Assembly (NCBI GenBank): GCA_020073665.1
Contig: JAIQEU010000027.1
Location: forward strand, 1 to 64,000
DNA from: Terriglobia bacterium
GTDB lineage: Bacteria > Acidobacteriota > Terriglobia > Terriglobales > Acidobacteriaceae
Direction of reading: 5' to 3'
Length of the DNA: 64,000 nucleotides
Shown here one piece after another: positions 1 to 9,115 of the stretch. The first letter of the stretch is position 1. Each line of letters starts with the position of its first letter. The position numbers and the translations under genes are program-made. The notes under the pieces were generated by a model. It was not told the DNA's origin. It worked only from the letters and a program-made list of their open reading frames with translations, and searched no databases.

Positions 1-2
1 CC

Positions 3-611
3 TACTTCTCCGGGATCGGGCTGAATGCGGAGTGTCCAAACCTGCTGATCCAGCGCCGTCTGAATGAAACCATTGCCAAAGCGCGCAAGGAAACGCGAGG
101 CAAAATCCATGTGATTGGGCACAGCCTGGGAGGTATTATTGCCCGTGCCATCGCCCATCAGAGACCGGATATTATTGCGTCGGTCATCACGCTGGGTGCA
201 CCCTTCCGCGGTACGGTGATGCATAGCGGCGTTCTCCGCGTTGTCGAAATGGTTCGCAAGCGGATTCTGGAAGAACACGGCGGCGGCGTGCTTCCCGGCT
301 GTTACACCGGACGCTGCACTTGCAATTTCCTCGAATCCCTACGGCAGGATATTTCGGGCTCGGTGCTGGAGACCGCCATCTACACGCGGGATGACGGAAT
401 CGTGGACTGGCGGTATTGCATGACCCGGAACCCGGAGGTGGATTTTGAGGTGTCGGGCACTCACCTCGGGCTGGCATTTAATTCTTCTGTTTACGCGCTC
501 ATCGCCGAGCGCCTGGCCATGGCACAAACCCGCAACGGTTCAGCGGCGAGCCACAGCAATGGCCGGAACAACGGCGTGTCGCATTCACCCCGGCGGTCCT
601 CAATTCGGTGA
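3..611 (+). CDS. Lipase-like alpha/beta hydrolase, 5' truncated by window edge
   Basis: The reading frame is open from base 3 and runs to a TGA at 609-611, so the gene begins outside the window. The GTG at 111 lies inside the fold and is not the true start. The segment IHVIGHSLGGIIARAIA contains the G-x-S-x-G nucleophile elbow (GHSLG) of serine hydrolases, and TLGAPFRGT follows as in lipases and PGAP1/class 2-like esterases. A later VSGTHLGLAFN probably holds the catalytic His, and DDGIVDWRYC may give the acidic residue. The C-terminal 30 residues are Ser/Asn/Arg-rich and look disordered. The ester substrate is unknown. Confidence is high for the fold and low for any specific function. Confidence 0.75.
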   Translation, partial: YFSGIGLNAECPNLLIQRRLNETIAKARKETRGKIHVIGHSLGGIIARAIAHQRPDIIASVITLGAPFRGTVMHSGVLRVVEMVRKRILEEHGGGVLPGCYTGRCTCNFLESLRQDISGSVLETAIYTRDDGIVDWRYCMTRNPEVDFEVSGTHLGLAFNSSVYALIAERLAMAQTRNGSAASHSNGRNNGVSHSPRRSSIR

Positions 612-1350
612 TGGCGATTCCACGTCCACCGGACTTGCCGTAGACCCGCCCCCCCACCTCCTGCAAAGCTTGAGCGATCACTAGCTCTACGCTGTGGGAC
701 CCCGCTGGCTAAGGCCACCTTCCCATTTAGGGAAAACTCGGGACCCGAACGGGAATCCTGCTTGCGCATTCATTTGGATACCTACGCTGTTAGAGACCGA
801 ATTGCTCACGGACTCGCTCACCGCCTCCCTAATCCGCGCCACGTTCAGGAGATATCGATGGAGGCGGACATCGACACGTCAACGCGCGGGGCATGATTTT
901 TGGCGGCTTTGCGAGGATCCCGCGAAAAACGCTTCCCCTGGGAACAACTCGCGAGTGCTGATCCATTGAGTGCACTCAGAGCGATCCGTGGAGCATGTAT
1001 TCTCCAGCGGATTGTGAACCGTAGTTGGCAAATAGGAGTGTCCCGATGTCAAGACACCGCCAAACCCCGGTCCGCGCCATGCAATCTCACTCGACTGGGT
1101 GAGGTCAGTCACAGACATGCCCGTTATTCTGCAGTAACTTGCCGTCGAACGCCGAGTATCGTCGTGCGGTACTAGTCGTTTCAACACTTCCTACCTGGAG
1201 CAGTCAAGGACTCGTCGAATTCGGCGCGACAGTGAGTGATGCCCCAGTGGATTGATGCAGTTTCCCCACGAACATTGGTGCTGGCTCGCTATCTGAAATG
1301 GATGAACGGCCCTCAGAGTTACGGCATGCCACTGAAGCATGGAGGTCTCG
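612..1350. other. Intergenic stretch without a convincing gene
   Basis: About 740 bases separate the hydrolase and the TonB receptor. The open frames here are short, start poorly and show no recognisable motifs. It presumably holds the promoter of the receptor gene, but I could not pick out a convincing -35/-10 pair. Confidence 0.5.
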
Positions 1351-4300
1351 ATGTCAACCAGACAGTTTGTTCTCCTCGTTCTGTTGTCAATCGCGCTCAT
1401 CCCTCCTCCACTTGGATATGGCCAAGTTGACTACTCGACAGCGACCCTGAAAGGCACGGTTCTTGACCCGCAGAACTTGCTGGTTGCGGGCGCCAAGGTA
1501 ACGATCAAGAACCCAAATACGGGTTTCAGCAAGACAGTAGTGACAGGCGGTGACGGTGAATACCGGATCCCGTTACTCACGCCGGGAACGTACCAGATCC
1601 AAGTTGAGGCACAAGGTTTTGCCAAAGCCGCAGGAAACGTCTCCCTTTCCGTAGGTCAGATTGCGAACTACGACATTCACCTGCAGATAGGGTCGATGGC
1701 CGCCACCGTGGAAGTCTCCGGTGAAGCGGCGCTGGTCCAAACCGAACAGACCCAACAAGCCAACACCATCGGTGAAAGGCAGGTCATCGACCTACCCAAC
1801 CTGGCCCGTGATTTCACGGGATCAGTCTTCACCTTGCCCGGTGTCTCCAAGTCGGAAGCGCCGCGCGCCCAGAACCCCGGGTTTTCCGGTTTCCAGAGCT
1901 CAGGGTTCTCCATCGGTGGCAGCAACGGCCGCAACAACCTGGTCACCATCGACGGAGGTGAAAACGACTACGGGTCGGGACAACTGCGAACGCCCCACAC
2001 GCCCGTCGACTCCATCCAGGAGTTCCAGGTAAACCGCAGCTCGTTTGCGGCGGAGTTTGGATTTACCAGCGGAACCGCCGTAAACATCGTAACGCGGGGC
2101 GGCACCAACGAATATCACGGCAGTGTGTACGCGTTTTTCCGCAACCAGAGCACCGACGCGGCTAACTACTTTGCACCCAAGACCGGGAACAAGGCGACCG
2201 AGCAGAACTTCGTGCCCGGTGTGACCTTTGGGGGACCGATCATCAAGAACAAACTGTTCTTTTTCACCTCATATGAGTTCATGAAGACGGACACGCCGCA
2301 ATTCCGTTCCTATGCCACGAGTGCGGCGGCGCAGCCCTTCAGCTCCTATCCCGCTCAAATCGCGTACGTGAATAAATTGGCCGCGTCAGGGGACCCAAAC
2401 CTGCTGCCCATCGCCGGGCTCCTTCAATTCGTATTGACTCCGGCTAGTTTTCCGGATACGGCAAGGTTACTGAACCCCAACACGGGAACTTTCAACGACT
2501 GGAAGAAGTTCCATAATTGGGTCACCCGCGTCGATTATCAGCCGTCTTCCAACGACACTATCAACGTACGATTCGCGCTGATGAACGACGACTCCAGCCG
2601 CATGTACATCCTGGATCCGCTCAATTCCTGGGACGATGCGACATTGCAGTATTGGAGGGACTACACCTTGCTAGGCAGCTGGAGCCACGTCTTCAGCCCT
2701 CACTTGCTGAACCAGTTGCGGGTGCAGGTGGTACCTAGTGACACGGCCAAGGTTCCCTTGGTTTCTCCCGACACCGCGTATCTCACACTCGGCAGCCTGG
2801 GGAATTTCCAGGGTGAACACTACGAGCCATACAATGCCCGGCAGCGGCGCTTCCAGTTTGAAGACAGCGTCACCTGGACGAAGGCACGCCACACCATGAA
2901 GTTTGGTGGGTCCTACCGGCCGGTCAGTTACCTGATTAACGACCAGTTGTGGATGCGGGGCGAGTTCAATTTCTACGATGGAGCCATCCCGCTCGTCCTT
3001 CCATTGAGTTCGCTGCTGTCGCCGGAAGCTTTCGCCTATCTGGCGGCGTCTCCGGTCGGGCTGCCCGGTTCCGACGTCACCTTGAGCGCGCTGCAGTCCT
3101 TCGATATGGGTATTCCCGTGGCGTTCCGGCAGGGATTCGGGAATCCGCAGTGGCAGGGCTGGGGCCATAACCTGGGGGTGTATGCCCAGGACTCGTGGAA
3201 GGTTACCCCGACCTTCACTGTGGACTTCGGAGGCCGGATGGACTATAGCGCGGAGGCCTCGCCGATTCCGCACCATGTGTTCTTCTCGCCGCGAGTGGGA
3301 TTCGCCTGGAATCCCGGCGGCGATCAGAAGACAGTCATACGAGGCGGGGGCGGCGTGTTCGTCGCACCTGTACCGTTCTACAACGATTACATTCTGAACT
3401 TGCTGGGTGGGAGCGGGAAGTACATCAATCAGTTCGCCAGTTCAATTTCGGAGATCGATCCCAATACGCACTTACCGATTCCTGTCGAACTGTGGGGCTA
3501 CGGGGTTGCGACCGGCAAGCTGCCCTTCGGCCAGCTCACCGCCGATGATCTGGGCGCACTGGGTTTTCAAGTGCCTGGCCAGAACAACCAGGTGATCGTC
3601 AACACGAACCGGGGGTTCCAGAACGTTCACTCGGTGCAGGCGAGCTTGAGTGTGCAGCGGGAGTTGGTGCACAACATGTCGCTGGAGGTTGCCTACCAGA
3701 TGTACCATGGCCTCCATCAACAGCTCCCCATTGATACCAACGTCATGGAGACGGGTGCCATCGATCCCTTTGTCGGTCCGATCTATACTCAAATCAACCC
3801 GAAATACACGCAGATTGAAACCTATTCCTCGATCGGCAGTTCGATCTATCACGGCGTGACCATCTCGCTGAACCGGCGCTTCAGCGACGGACTGCAGTTC
3901 CAGGCCAATTACACCTATAGCCGGTCGATCGACGACAACACCGACTTCAACAACAACTTCATGCCCTTCCGCCCGACCAGGATCGACCTGGAGCGCGGGG
4001 TCTCGGCATTCAACATCACGCACAATTTTGTGGCGAGCGCGGTGTACACCACTCCATTCACGCATGGGGGCAACGCCCTGTCGCGAGTGCTGGCCGATGT
4101 GACTATCTCGCCGGTGCTGTCGGTGAGAACTGGAATTCCATTCACCATCCGGGTTCCGGGACTGCAGAACGGGACGCTGGGTGAATCTCTGTACGCGCGT
4201 CCGTGGAACGCGGGCCGCAATACCGGGATCGGACCAAACTTCTATGGCCTGGATATGCGGGTGACCAAGTCGTTCTACGTTGACCGGGAACGTGGGATGA

Positions 4301-4530
4301 AGCTGGATATGCTGGTCGAGGGAACCAACATTCTGAACCACACCAACTTCAGCGCGGTCAACGACCAGTTGCCGGCAGACCCGAGCTTTGCTCTTCCAAA
4401 TGGCGGCACTTTGTTGAACGGCCCCTATCACATCAGCGGCTTCAAAACCTCTGACCCGTCACAACCGCTGGCGTTCAAGTCAGCGTTTGACGCCCGCCAG
4501 GTACAATTTGGGCTGAAGTTCATCTTCTGA
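1351..4530 (+). CDS. Oar-like TonB-dependent outer membrane receptor with carboxypeptidase-regulatory domain
   Basis: This is an outer membrane beta-barrel receptor of the large acidobacterial Oar-like type, about 1059 residues. The start is placed at ATG 1351 because GGAG at 1341-1344 gives a good ribosome site; ATG 1339 is the in-frame alternative. Residues 1-25 form a signal peptide ending near GYGQ. Residues 30-115 match a carboxypeptidase regulatory-like domain (LKGTVLDPQ...VTGGDGEYRIPLLTPGTY). A plug-like region follows (VIDLPNLARD, GRNNLVTIDGGEND), then a long barrel with alternating aromatic strands ending in LKFIF, a typical C-terminal BAM signal with terminal Phe. The family commonly imports large or complex substrates, or acts in adhesion; the ligand cannot be inferred. 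A perfect terminator follows. It is a single gene with no partner TonB/ExbB nearby. Confidence 0.92.
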   Translation: MSTRQFVLLVLLSIALIPPPLGYGQVDYSTATLKGTVLDPQNLLVAGAKVTIKNPNTGFSKTVVTGGDGEYRIPLLTPGTYQIQVEAQGFAKAAGNVSLSVGQIANYDIHLQIGSMAATVEVSGEAALVQTEQTQQANTIGERQVIDLPNLARDFTGSVFTLPGVSKSEAPRAQNPGFSGFQSSGFSIGGSNGRNNLVTIDGGENDYGSGQLRTPHTPVDSIQEFQVNRSSFAAEFGFTSGTAVNIVTRGGTNEYHGSVYAFFRNQSTDAANYFAPKTGNKATEQNFVPGVTFGGPIIKNKLFFFTSYEFMKTDTPQFRSYATSAAAQPFSSYPAQIAYVNKLAASGDPNLLPIAGLLQFVLTPASFPDTARLLNPNTGTFNDWKKFHNWVTRVDYQPSSNDTINVRFALMNDDSSRMYILDPLNSWDDATLQYWRDYTLLGSWSHVFSPHLLNQLRVQVVPSDTAKVPLVSPDTAYLTLGSLGNFQGEHYEPYNARQRRFQFEDSVTWTKARHTMKFGGSYRPVSYLINDQLWMRGEFNFYDGAIPLVLPLSSLLSPEAFAYLAASPVGLPGSDVTLSALQSFDMGIPVAFRQGFGNPQWQGWGHNLGVYAQDSWKVTPTFTVDFGGRMDYSAEASPIPHHVFFSPRVGFAWNPGGDQKTVIRGGGGVFVAPVPFYNDYILNLLGGSGKYINQFASSISEIDPNTHLPIPVELWGYGVATGKLPFGQLTADDLGALGFQVPGQNNQVIVNTNRGFQNVHSVQASLSVQRELVHNMSLEVAYQMYHGLHQQLPIDTNVMETGAIDPFVGPIYTQINPKYTQIETYSSIGSSIYHGVTISLNRRFSDGLQFQANYTYSRSIDDNTDFNNNFMPFRPTRIDLERGVSAFNITHNFVASAVYTTPFTHGGNALSRVLADVTISPVLSVRTGIPFTIRVPGLQNGTLGESLYARPWNAGRNTGIGPNFYGLDMRVTKSFYVDRERGMKLDMLVEGTNILNHTNFSAVNDQLPADPSFALPNGGTLLNGPYHISGFKTSDPSQPLAFKSAFDARQVQFGLKFIF

Positions 4531-4557
4531 GATTGCTCAGAGGAGCAGAATCAATAA

Positions 4558-4590
4558 GGCCATCGAGCGACCTCGATGGCCCCTCTTTTT
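4558..4590 (+). terminator. Rho-independent terminator of the TonB receptor gene
   Basis: A perfect 10-bp stem (GGCCATCGAG, loop CGAC, CTCGATGGCC) is followed by CCTCTTTTT, 27 bases after the receptor stop codon. Confidence 0.9.
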
Positions 4591-4702
4591 GGGCGGATGT
4601 CCAGCGATCATACGGCCAAAAGAAATTCCTGGCGCCACGTTTGACAGATGGGCGCGACCGCGTTAGCCTCCCCACCAGATTCCACCTTATGGGGGCGCAC
4701 CC

Positions 4703-6610
4703 GTGATCCACCGACTGCTGACCGCCGTGTTGGTTCCCTTCATCGCATTGGGCGCTGTTGCGAATGAAGGCAGCGCCAATACCGTTCCCATCGCACAAGC
4801 CAACGATAACCGGGTCGTTGGCGGCCAACTGGAGCGTGGCTTATTTACCATTCAGCTGGAGTTGTTGCAGGCAACCTGGTATCCCGAGCAGGACGGAGGG
4901 CCCAGTTTTCCCGTTTACGTATTTGCCGAACCAGGCAAGGCCCCGCAGATTCCCGGCCCTCTCATTCGCGTTCCCCAGGGCACCGAGGTTCACGCCAGCA
5001 TTCACAACTCACTGCCCGTGACCATGTATCTGCGCGGTCTTCATTCGCATGAGGCCGCGAGCTCGGAACCGCTGCGTATCGCTGCGGGACAGACTGCGGA
5101 GGTACGCTTCTCGGCCACTACAGTCGGGACTTACTACTACAGCGCCCGAAGCATGAAGGAGTCCCTAAGGGAAGTCGGGTCGCTCACCATCACCGATGAC
5201 CTTCCCATGGGTGAAGGCCCGTTCGGAATCGAGAGCCAACTGGTCGGTGGTTTCATCGTAGACCCGCCCGGAAGCGTGCCCGACGACCGGGTCTTTATCA
5301 TCACCTTGTGGATGGGAGGAATCATTACCCCTCCCTTTCGCGAAACCCCTGCCATCAACGGCAAGTCCTGGCCTTACACGGAGCGCCTGTCCCTGAAGGT
5401 CGGTGACACCGCACACTGGCGTATCCTCAACCCCAGCATGAGCGATCACGCCATGCACCTGCACGGGTTTTTCTTCCAGGTGAATAGCCTTGGGGACGGC
5501 GAACATGACCGCCTGTATGCGCCAGACGAAACTCCCCACGCCGTGACCCAGTACCTGATTCCGGGAGGAACAACATCCCTGACGTGGAAGCCCGACCGTG
5601 CAGGGAACTGGATCCTGCACTGCCACATGATTGCCCACATGTTGTCACAGGAAAGCTTGACTTCGCATCCACCGGAGCAGGCTTCGGAACATGCCGCGCA
5701 CGACGCTGATTCCGCCGGCATGGGTGGGCTGGTTCTCGGCATTAACGTCTCGCCCGCTGGGGAGCGCCTGCCCCTGACCAGTTCCACCGCGCCCACGCGT
5801 CATCTGCGGCTTCTGGTGCGCGAGCGGCCGGCCAGCCGCTTCTCTCCGCTCGGAATGGGCTACCTCATCCAGGAGGGCGACGCGAAGGAGACTTCCGATC
5901 CTCCACCGATCCCCGGCGCCCCTCTGGTGCTGACTCGTGGCGAGACCGCGGAAATCCAAGTTGTAAATCAACTCCACGAAGTCACTGCCGTGCATTGGCA
6001 TGGCATCGAACTGGAGAGCTACTACGACGGTGTCCCCGGATGGGGCGGCGAGGCGCCGCAGATCACGCCTCCGATTCCGCCAGGCGGTACGTTTCTCGCC
6101 CGCATGACTCCTCCCCGGGCCGGTACCTTCATCTACCACACCCACTGGCATGATGTCGGGCAACTCACCAGCGGGCTGTATGGCCCGATTATCGTCGTGG
6201 AACCCGGACAAAAATTCGATCCCGATGTGGATAAGGTGTTCCTCATCGGCCGCGCCGGCCCGGACGAGTCGGTGCATCCCATGGTTCTGAACGGCAGTCC
6301 GCAACCCGGTCCGCTGGTGCTGAAGGCCGGCACGCGCTATCGCTTCCGATTTATCAATATCGGTACCAACGATTCCGACACCAAGATTTCGCTATTGGCC
6401 GATTCGAAGCCGGTCTCGTGGCGCGCCCTCGCAAAAGACGGCTGGACCTTGCCGGATGCACAGGCGACCTTGCGGCCGGCACAACAGTCCATTACCGTGG
6501 GTGAAACCTACGATTTCGAGTTCGCGTCCGAGCACCCTGACAAACTGGTGCTCGAGGTGACTGGGCCATTTCTTGGGGTCAAATTGAGCCAACTGATCAC
6601 GGTGCGGTGA
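4703..6610 (+). CDS. Duplicated four-cupredoxin-domain multicopper oxidase with permuted copper sites
   Basis: This is a secreted or periplasmic multicopper oxidase-like protein of 635 residues, starting at GTG 4703 with a signal peptide to about residue 20. Two halves each resemble a two-domain oxidase. In the first half, domain 1 (about 40-170) has lost its ligands (LHSHE at 114-116; YYYSARS where a YHSH-type motif is expected), while domain 2 keeps HAMHLHG (249-255) and HCHMIAH (306-312). In the second half, domain 3 has HWHG (431-434) and YHTHWH (478-483), while domain 4 (about 515-635) lacks ligands. One full set of type 1, 2 and 3 ligands is therefore present, in reverse order to laccase. 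The usual axial Met five residues after H312 is Glu (E317). The likely reaction is O2-dependent oxidation of metal ions or phenolics; the substrate is unknown. Confidence 0.88.
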   Translation: MIHRLLTAVLVPFIALGAVANEGSANTVPIAQANDNRVVGGQLERGLFTIQLELLQATWYPEQDGGPSFPVYVFAEPGKAPQIPGPLIRVPQGTEVHASIHNSLPVTMYLRGLHSHEAASSEPLRIAAGQTAEVRFSATTVGTYYYSARSMKESLREVGSLTITDDLPMGEGPFGIESQLVGGFIVDPPGSVPDDRVFIITLWMGGIITPPFRETPAINGKSWPYTERLSLKVGDTAHWRILNPSMSDHAMHLHGFFFQVNSLGDGEHDRLYAPDETPHAVTQYLIPGGTTSLTWKPDRAGNWILHCHMIAHMLSQESLTSHPPEQASEHAAHDADSAGMGGLVLGINVSPAGERLPLTSSTAPTRHLRLLVRERPASRFSPLGMGYLIQEGDAKETSDPPPIPGAPLVLTRGETAEIQVVNQLHEVTAVHWHGIELESYYDGVPGWGGEAPQITPPIPPGGTFLARMTPPRAGTFIYHTHWHDVGQLTSGLYGPIIVVEPGQKFDPDVDKVFLIGRAGPDESVHPMVLNGSPQPGPLVLKAGTRYRFRFINIGTNDSDTKISLLADSKPVSWRALAKDGWTLPDAQATLRPAQQSITVGETYDFEFASEHPDKLVLEVTGPFLGVKLSQLITVR

Positions 6611-6668
6611 CGATGGAGTGCTCTGACGGCAGTAGCCGCTCTCTCTCCTAATGCCCGAAGTACTGTTC

Positions 6669-8303
6669 TCAAGCGCGAGCCGCGCCGGGAGAGTACCGAT
6701 CCAACGCCTTCTGCGCCAACTGCACCCATAAGCGGCCGCCATAGAGCAGCGCGCTGCACTGCACTAGGACCCAGTCCTTACGAGAGAGCGGCGAACCGAA
6801 GGTTCTGAGATCAGTCAGCCATCCCTGCAGAATATGGCGGGCAATGACGGACTCAATGGTAAGGTCTGGGGCCGCGATGTCATGCAGGATGCCATCCAGG
6901 GTGAACAGCACCTTGCGGAACAGAAGCAGCGGCGTTTGCAGCCGTATACCCTTCCATGCGATGTCTTCCAACAGATTCATGGCATCTACAGCGCCCGGGA
7001 GACGAGCGAGCGGCAGTTGGTCGATGAAGCGGGTCACGTGCTCGCGGATCACACGCTCCTGCGACCGTTTGCGCCTTCTTCCTTTTTGACTAAGGCCGTG
7101 AATCGCGTTGGAGACGCCCACCGGATCCCGCAAGGCCATCATCAGGAACAACAGGGCAAGATGGCGGCGCTGGTCGTGGCTGAGGTGCTGGGTGAGCGCC
7201 CAGTCGAGAACGACGAGTTCTCCGCTGCGTTTGTCGTACAGCAGGTTGCCGGCATGAGGATCGGCGTGGAACATCACGTCCCCTGTAGGCGCAAACAAAG
7301 GGGCAGCAACCAGGGTTTCGATGAGCTGCTGTGAAACCTGAACCCGGCGCCACGCCGGCATCCGCGCCACCGCATTCGTGATCTTCTTTCCATGCTGTTC
7401 GGTCATTGCGGTAATGGTGGGCGTGCACAGCGGCTGAATCAGCCGCGGCACGCACACGCCGGGAACCGAACTGTAAAAGCGCGATGCCTCCAGCAGCGTC
7501 GCCTGTTCGCGGGAAAATTCCACCTCGTGCTGCAGCAGCCGCCGGACGTCGTTAAAGGTGTCGGAAAGCACGTGCTGGGAAGAACCGGACCGGTGCCTGG
7601 ATCCGAGGTGGGTTGCCAGTCGTGCCAGCAATTCCATGTCCTCGGCGAAACAGGCGGGAATGTAGGGCTTCATGACCTTGAACACACCCCGCTCGCGGCC
7701 TCCCAGATCTGGGTTGAACCAGGTGAACCGCACGACCGCGCTGACGCTGGCTTCGCACAGAAGAACGGGCTCGAGCTCAACTGCGCAGCGTTCCAGCCGC
7801 GACCCCAGTTCCTCGAGGATGATGGCGCGGATCTCCCCTGCGCTCACATCGGAGATTCCATTTTCCAACTCCGAGAGCGCCTTGCGCAGAGAGCCGCGCA
7901 AATGACGGTTTCGCGCCAGCACTTGCCCGAGTTTCTGCAGCCCCGGCACCTTAGCTATGAGCCGCAACAGCCGCGCTTCAGGTGACGTACCGGATGGAAG
8001 GTCCATCTGCTCCACCAGCTTGGGTGCCAAGCGCGCGGTAGATAGATGGGACAGCATGAACAGCATGGCGTCGCGCACCACCGGACGCCACTTCGCGTAG
8101 AGCTTTGGCACCAGGCGCTCCACTGGCAGGAACTGGACCACCCACTGACCCATCTCCTCGCGCAGCGGTTGACCCGAGGGGCCGTCCAGCAACGCCGCGA
8201 TGGCGGCGATGCGCTCGGCGGTTTTCGCGTCTTGGGACAAGGCCGCGGCCGGCAGCTCTGCCGGTGTCTGCAACCATTCCTCGGCGAGGGATGAGTCTGC
8301 CAT
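6669..8303 (-). CDS. ABC1/AarF/UbiB-family atypical protein kinase-like protein
   Basis: This 544-residue protein belongs to the ABC1 (UbiB/COQ8) atypical kinase family. The hallmark KxGQ motif is seen as KLGQ (124-127). A candidate ATP-binding lysine lies in GVFKVMKP (about 209-212). The catalytic loop is HADPHAGNLL (346-355), and the metal-binding motif is LDWAL (366-370) instead of the usual DFG. Family members support ubiquinone or other isoprenoid-lipid metabolism through an ATPase activity that is poorly understood. The first 120 residues are an unusual helical extension, and no clear C-terminal transmembrane pair is seen. It stands alone and converges on the multicopper oxidase gene with a 58-base gap. 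The family assignment is strong; the physiological role is unknown. Confidence 0.88.
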   Translation of the reverse strand: MADSSLAEEWLQTPAELPAAALSQDAKTAERIAAIAALLDGPSGQPLREEMGQWVVQFLPVERLVPKLYAKWRPVVRDAMLFMLSHLSTARLAPKLVEQMDLPSGTSPEARLLRLIAKVPGLQKLGQVLARNRHLRGSLRKALSELENGISDVSAGEIRAIILEELGSRLERCAVELEPVLLCEASVSAVVRFTWFNPDLGGRERGVFKVMKPYIPACFAEDMELLARLATHLGSRHRSGSSQHVLSDTFNDVRRLLQHEVEFSREQATLLEASRFYSSVPGVCVPRLIQPLCTPTITAMTEQHGKKITNAVARMPAWRRVQVSQQLIETLVAAPLFAPTGDVMFHADPHAGNLLYDKRSGELVVLDWALTQHLSHDQRRHLALLFLMMALRDPVGVSNAIHGLSQKGRRRKRSQERVIREHVTRFIDQLPLARLPGAVDAMNLLEDIAWKGIRLQTPLLLFRKVLFTLDGILHDIAAPDLTIESVIARHILQGWLTDLRTFGSPLSRKDWVLVQCSALLYGGRLWVQLAQKALDRYSPGAARA

Positions 8304-8402
8304 GCATTTAGCTTATACCCGCAGAGATAGAGGTTGAATGCCGGAACGGCAGCTTCCCCTTCTGGGAACCGAGGCGCGTGGTTGTTGAACAGAAGAGGCG
8401 GC

Positions 8403-8428
8403 ATTCGGACCTGTAAGCTGAAATTCGT
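8403..8428 (+). repeat. Degenerate copy of the rnpB 3' end (oldest putative integration scar)
   Basis: CGGACCTGTAAGC followed by GAAATTC resembles the plus-strand reading of the rnpB 3' end at 45355-45375, with substitutions and a one-base insertion. It is weaker than the copies at 11469 and 14791 and could be chance. It is listed because three graded copies occur in the same orientation on the same side of rnpB. Confidence 0.4.
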
Positions 8429-8507
8429 CGGGTGACGTCGCAGCGGCATAGGATGGCTGGGCCGTCCGCCCACAAGAAATCCCGATGAGGACGCGAGGGG
8501 GAAGCTG

Positions 8508-8981
8508 TTGCCTATCTTCCTCGGCGTTCGCGCCCCTAGTCGAAAAGGCACATCCAGTGAGGAGACCTGCCAAACACGCAGAACACCGGGGACGAATGCT
8601 GTCGGCAGGATGATGACGCGGCCGGCCGGCGTAAAACCGGAGCCACGCTTCTCCTACCGGATCACTGATAAACCGGACAACGTGATTGCCGACGGATATC
8701 GTCCGGCGAGACCTTTCCAGTCAGTCATCGCCGGGCGCGCGATTCTCGAGAGAGATGCGCAAATGGCTCCCGAAAAAGTCGCCTTGAAGCTGGGCTCGCC
8801 GTGGCGCAAATCCACATTGCCACGGCAATTGGAGGAGGCCGCGTCCAGTGGATATCGCTTGGTCGCAATGGACGGCTTTTGCAACACGCTATGGATCACG
8901 TATCCGGACCGGGCGCAAACCTCATATAAATACGTCTTGGTTGAAGTGGGCAGCGAGTTCCGGGCAATCCACTGTCAATGA
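8508..8981 (+). CDS. Hypothetical protein, 157 aa or shorter
   Basis: I do not recognise this protein. The frame can start at TTG 8508, preceded by a GAGGGGG ribosome-site-like run, or at the tandem ATGs at 8610/8613, which would give about 123 residues. The part after residue 35 reads like a real soluble protein, with MAPEKVALKLGSPWRKS, a Leu/Ala-rich helix and an alternating strand-like C-terminus (KYVLVEVGSEFRAIHCQ). It has no signal peptide or transmembrane segment. Its last bases and stop codon lie inside the first copy of a perfect 57-bp direct repeat, so its 3' end may have been made by a rearrangement. Confidence 0.45.
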   Translation: MPIFLGVRAPSRKGTSSEETCQTRRTPGTNAVGRMMTRPAGVKPEPRFSYRITDKPDNVIADGYRPARPFQSVIAGRAILERDAQMAPEKVALKLGSPWRKSTLPRQLEEAASSGYRLVAMDGFCNTLWITYPDRAQTSYKYVLVEVGSEFRAIHCQ

Positions 8982-9029
8982 TGTCAACTTTGTCAGTGTT
9001 GGCAGGTTTTGCGTCACACCGGCGTCACA
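8973..9029 (+). repeat. 57-bp perfect direct repeat, copy 1
   Basis: Identical over 57 bases to 11549-11605. It begins TGTCAATGATGTCAAC and ends ACCGGCGTCACA. It spans the 3' end of the upstream hypothetical gene and the 5' leader of the winged-helix/hydrolase gene. Its last 19 bases (GCGTCACACCGGCGTCACA) recur with one change (GCGTCG...) at 11411 and 14732, just before the rnpB-like scars. Confidence 0.9.
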
Positions 9030-9115
9030 GGTGTCGTGGCGCTGGTAGAATAGCGAGCCATGTGGGGGACCTGCGGCCTTCCTGTGCGTCCACCGACGCC
9101 GGCCGCGGTTTGACA

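Noticed and set aside
3472-4431. Long minus-strand open frame opposite the TonB receptor
   Set aside because: It is a shadow of the receptor's codon bias. No motifs or start site.
8978-9115. N-terminal extension of the winged-helix/hydrolase protein
   Set aside because: This part of the open frame runs through the 57-bp repeat and the upstream stop region, and has no domain character. ATG 9116 starts exactly at the winged-helix fold.
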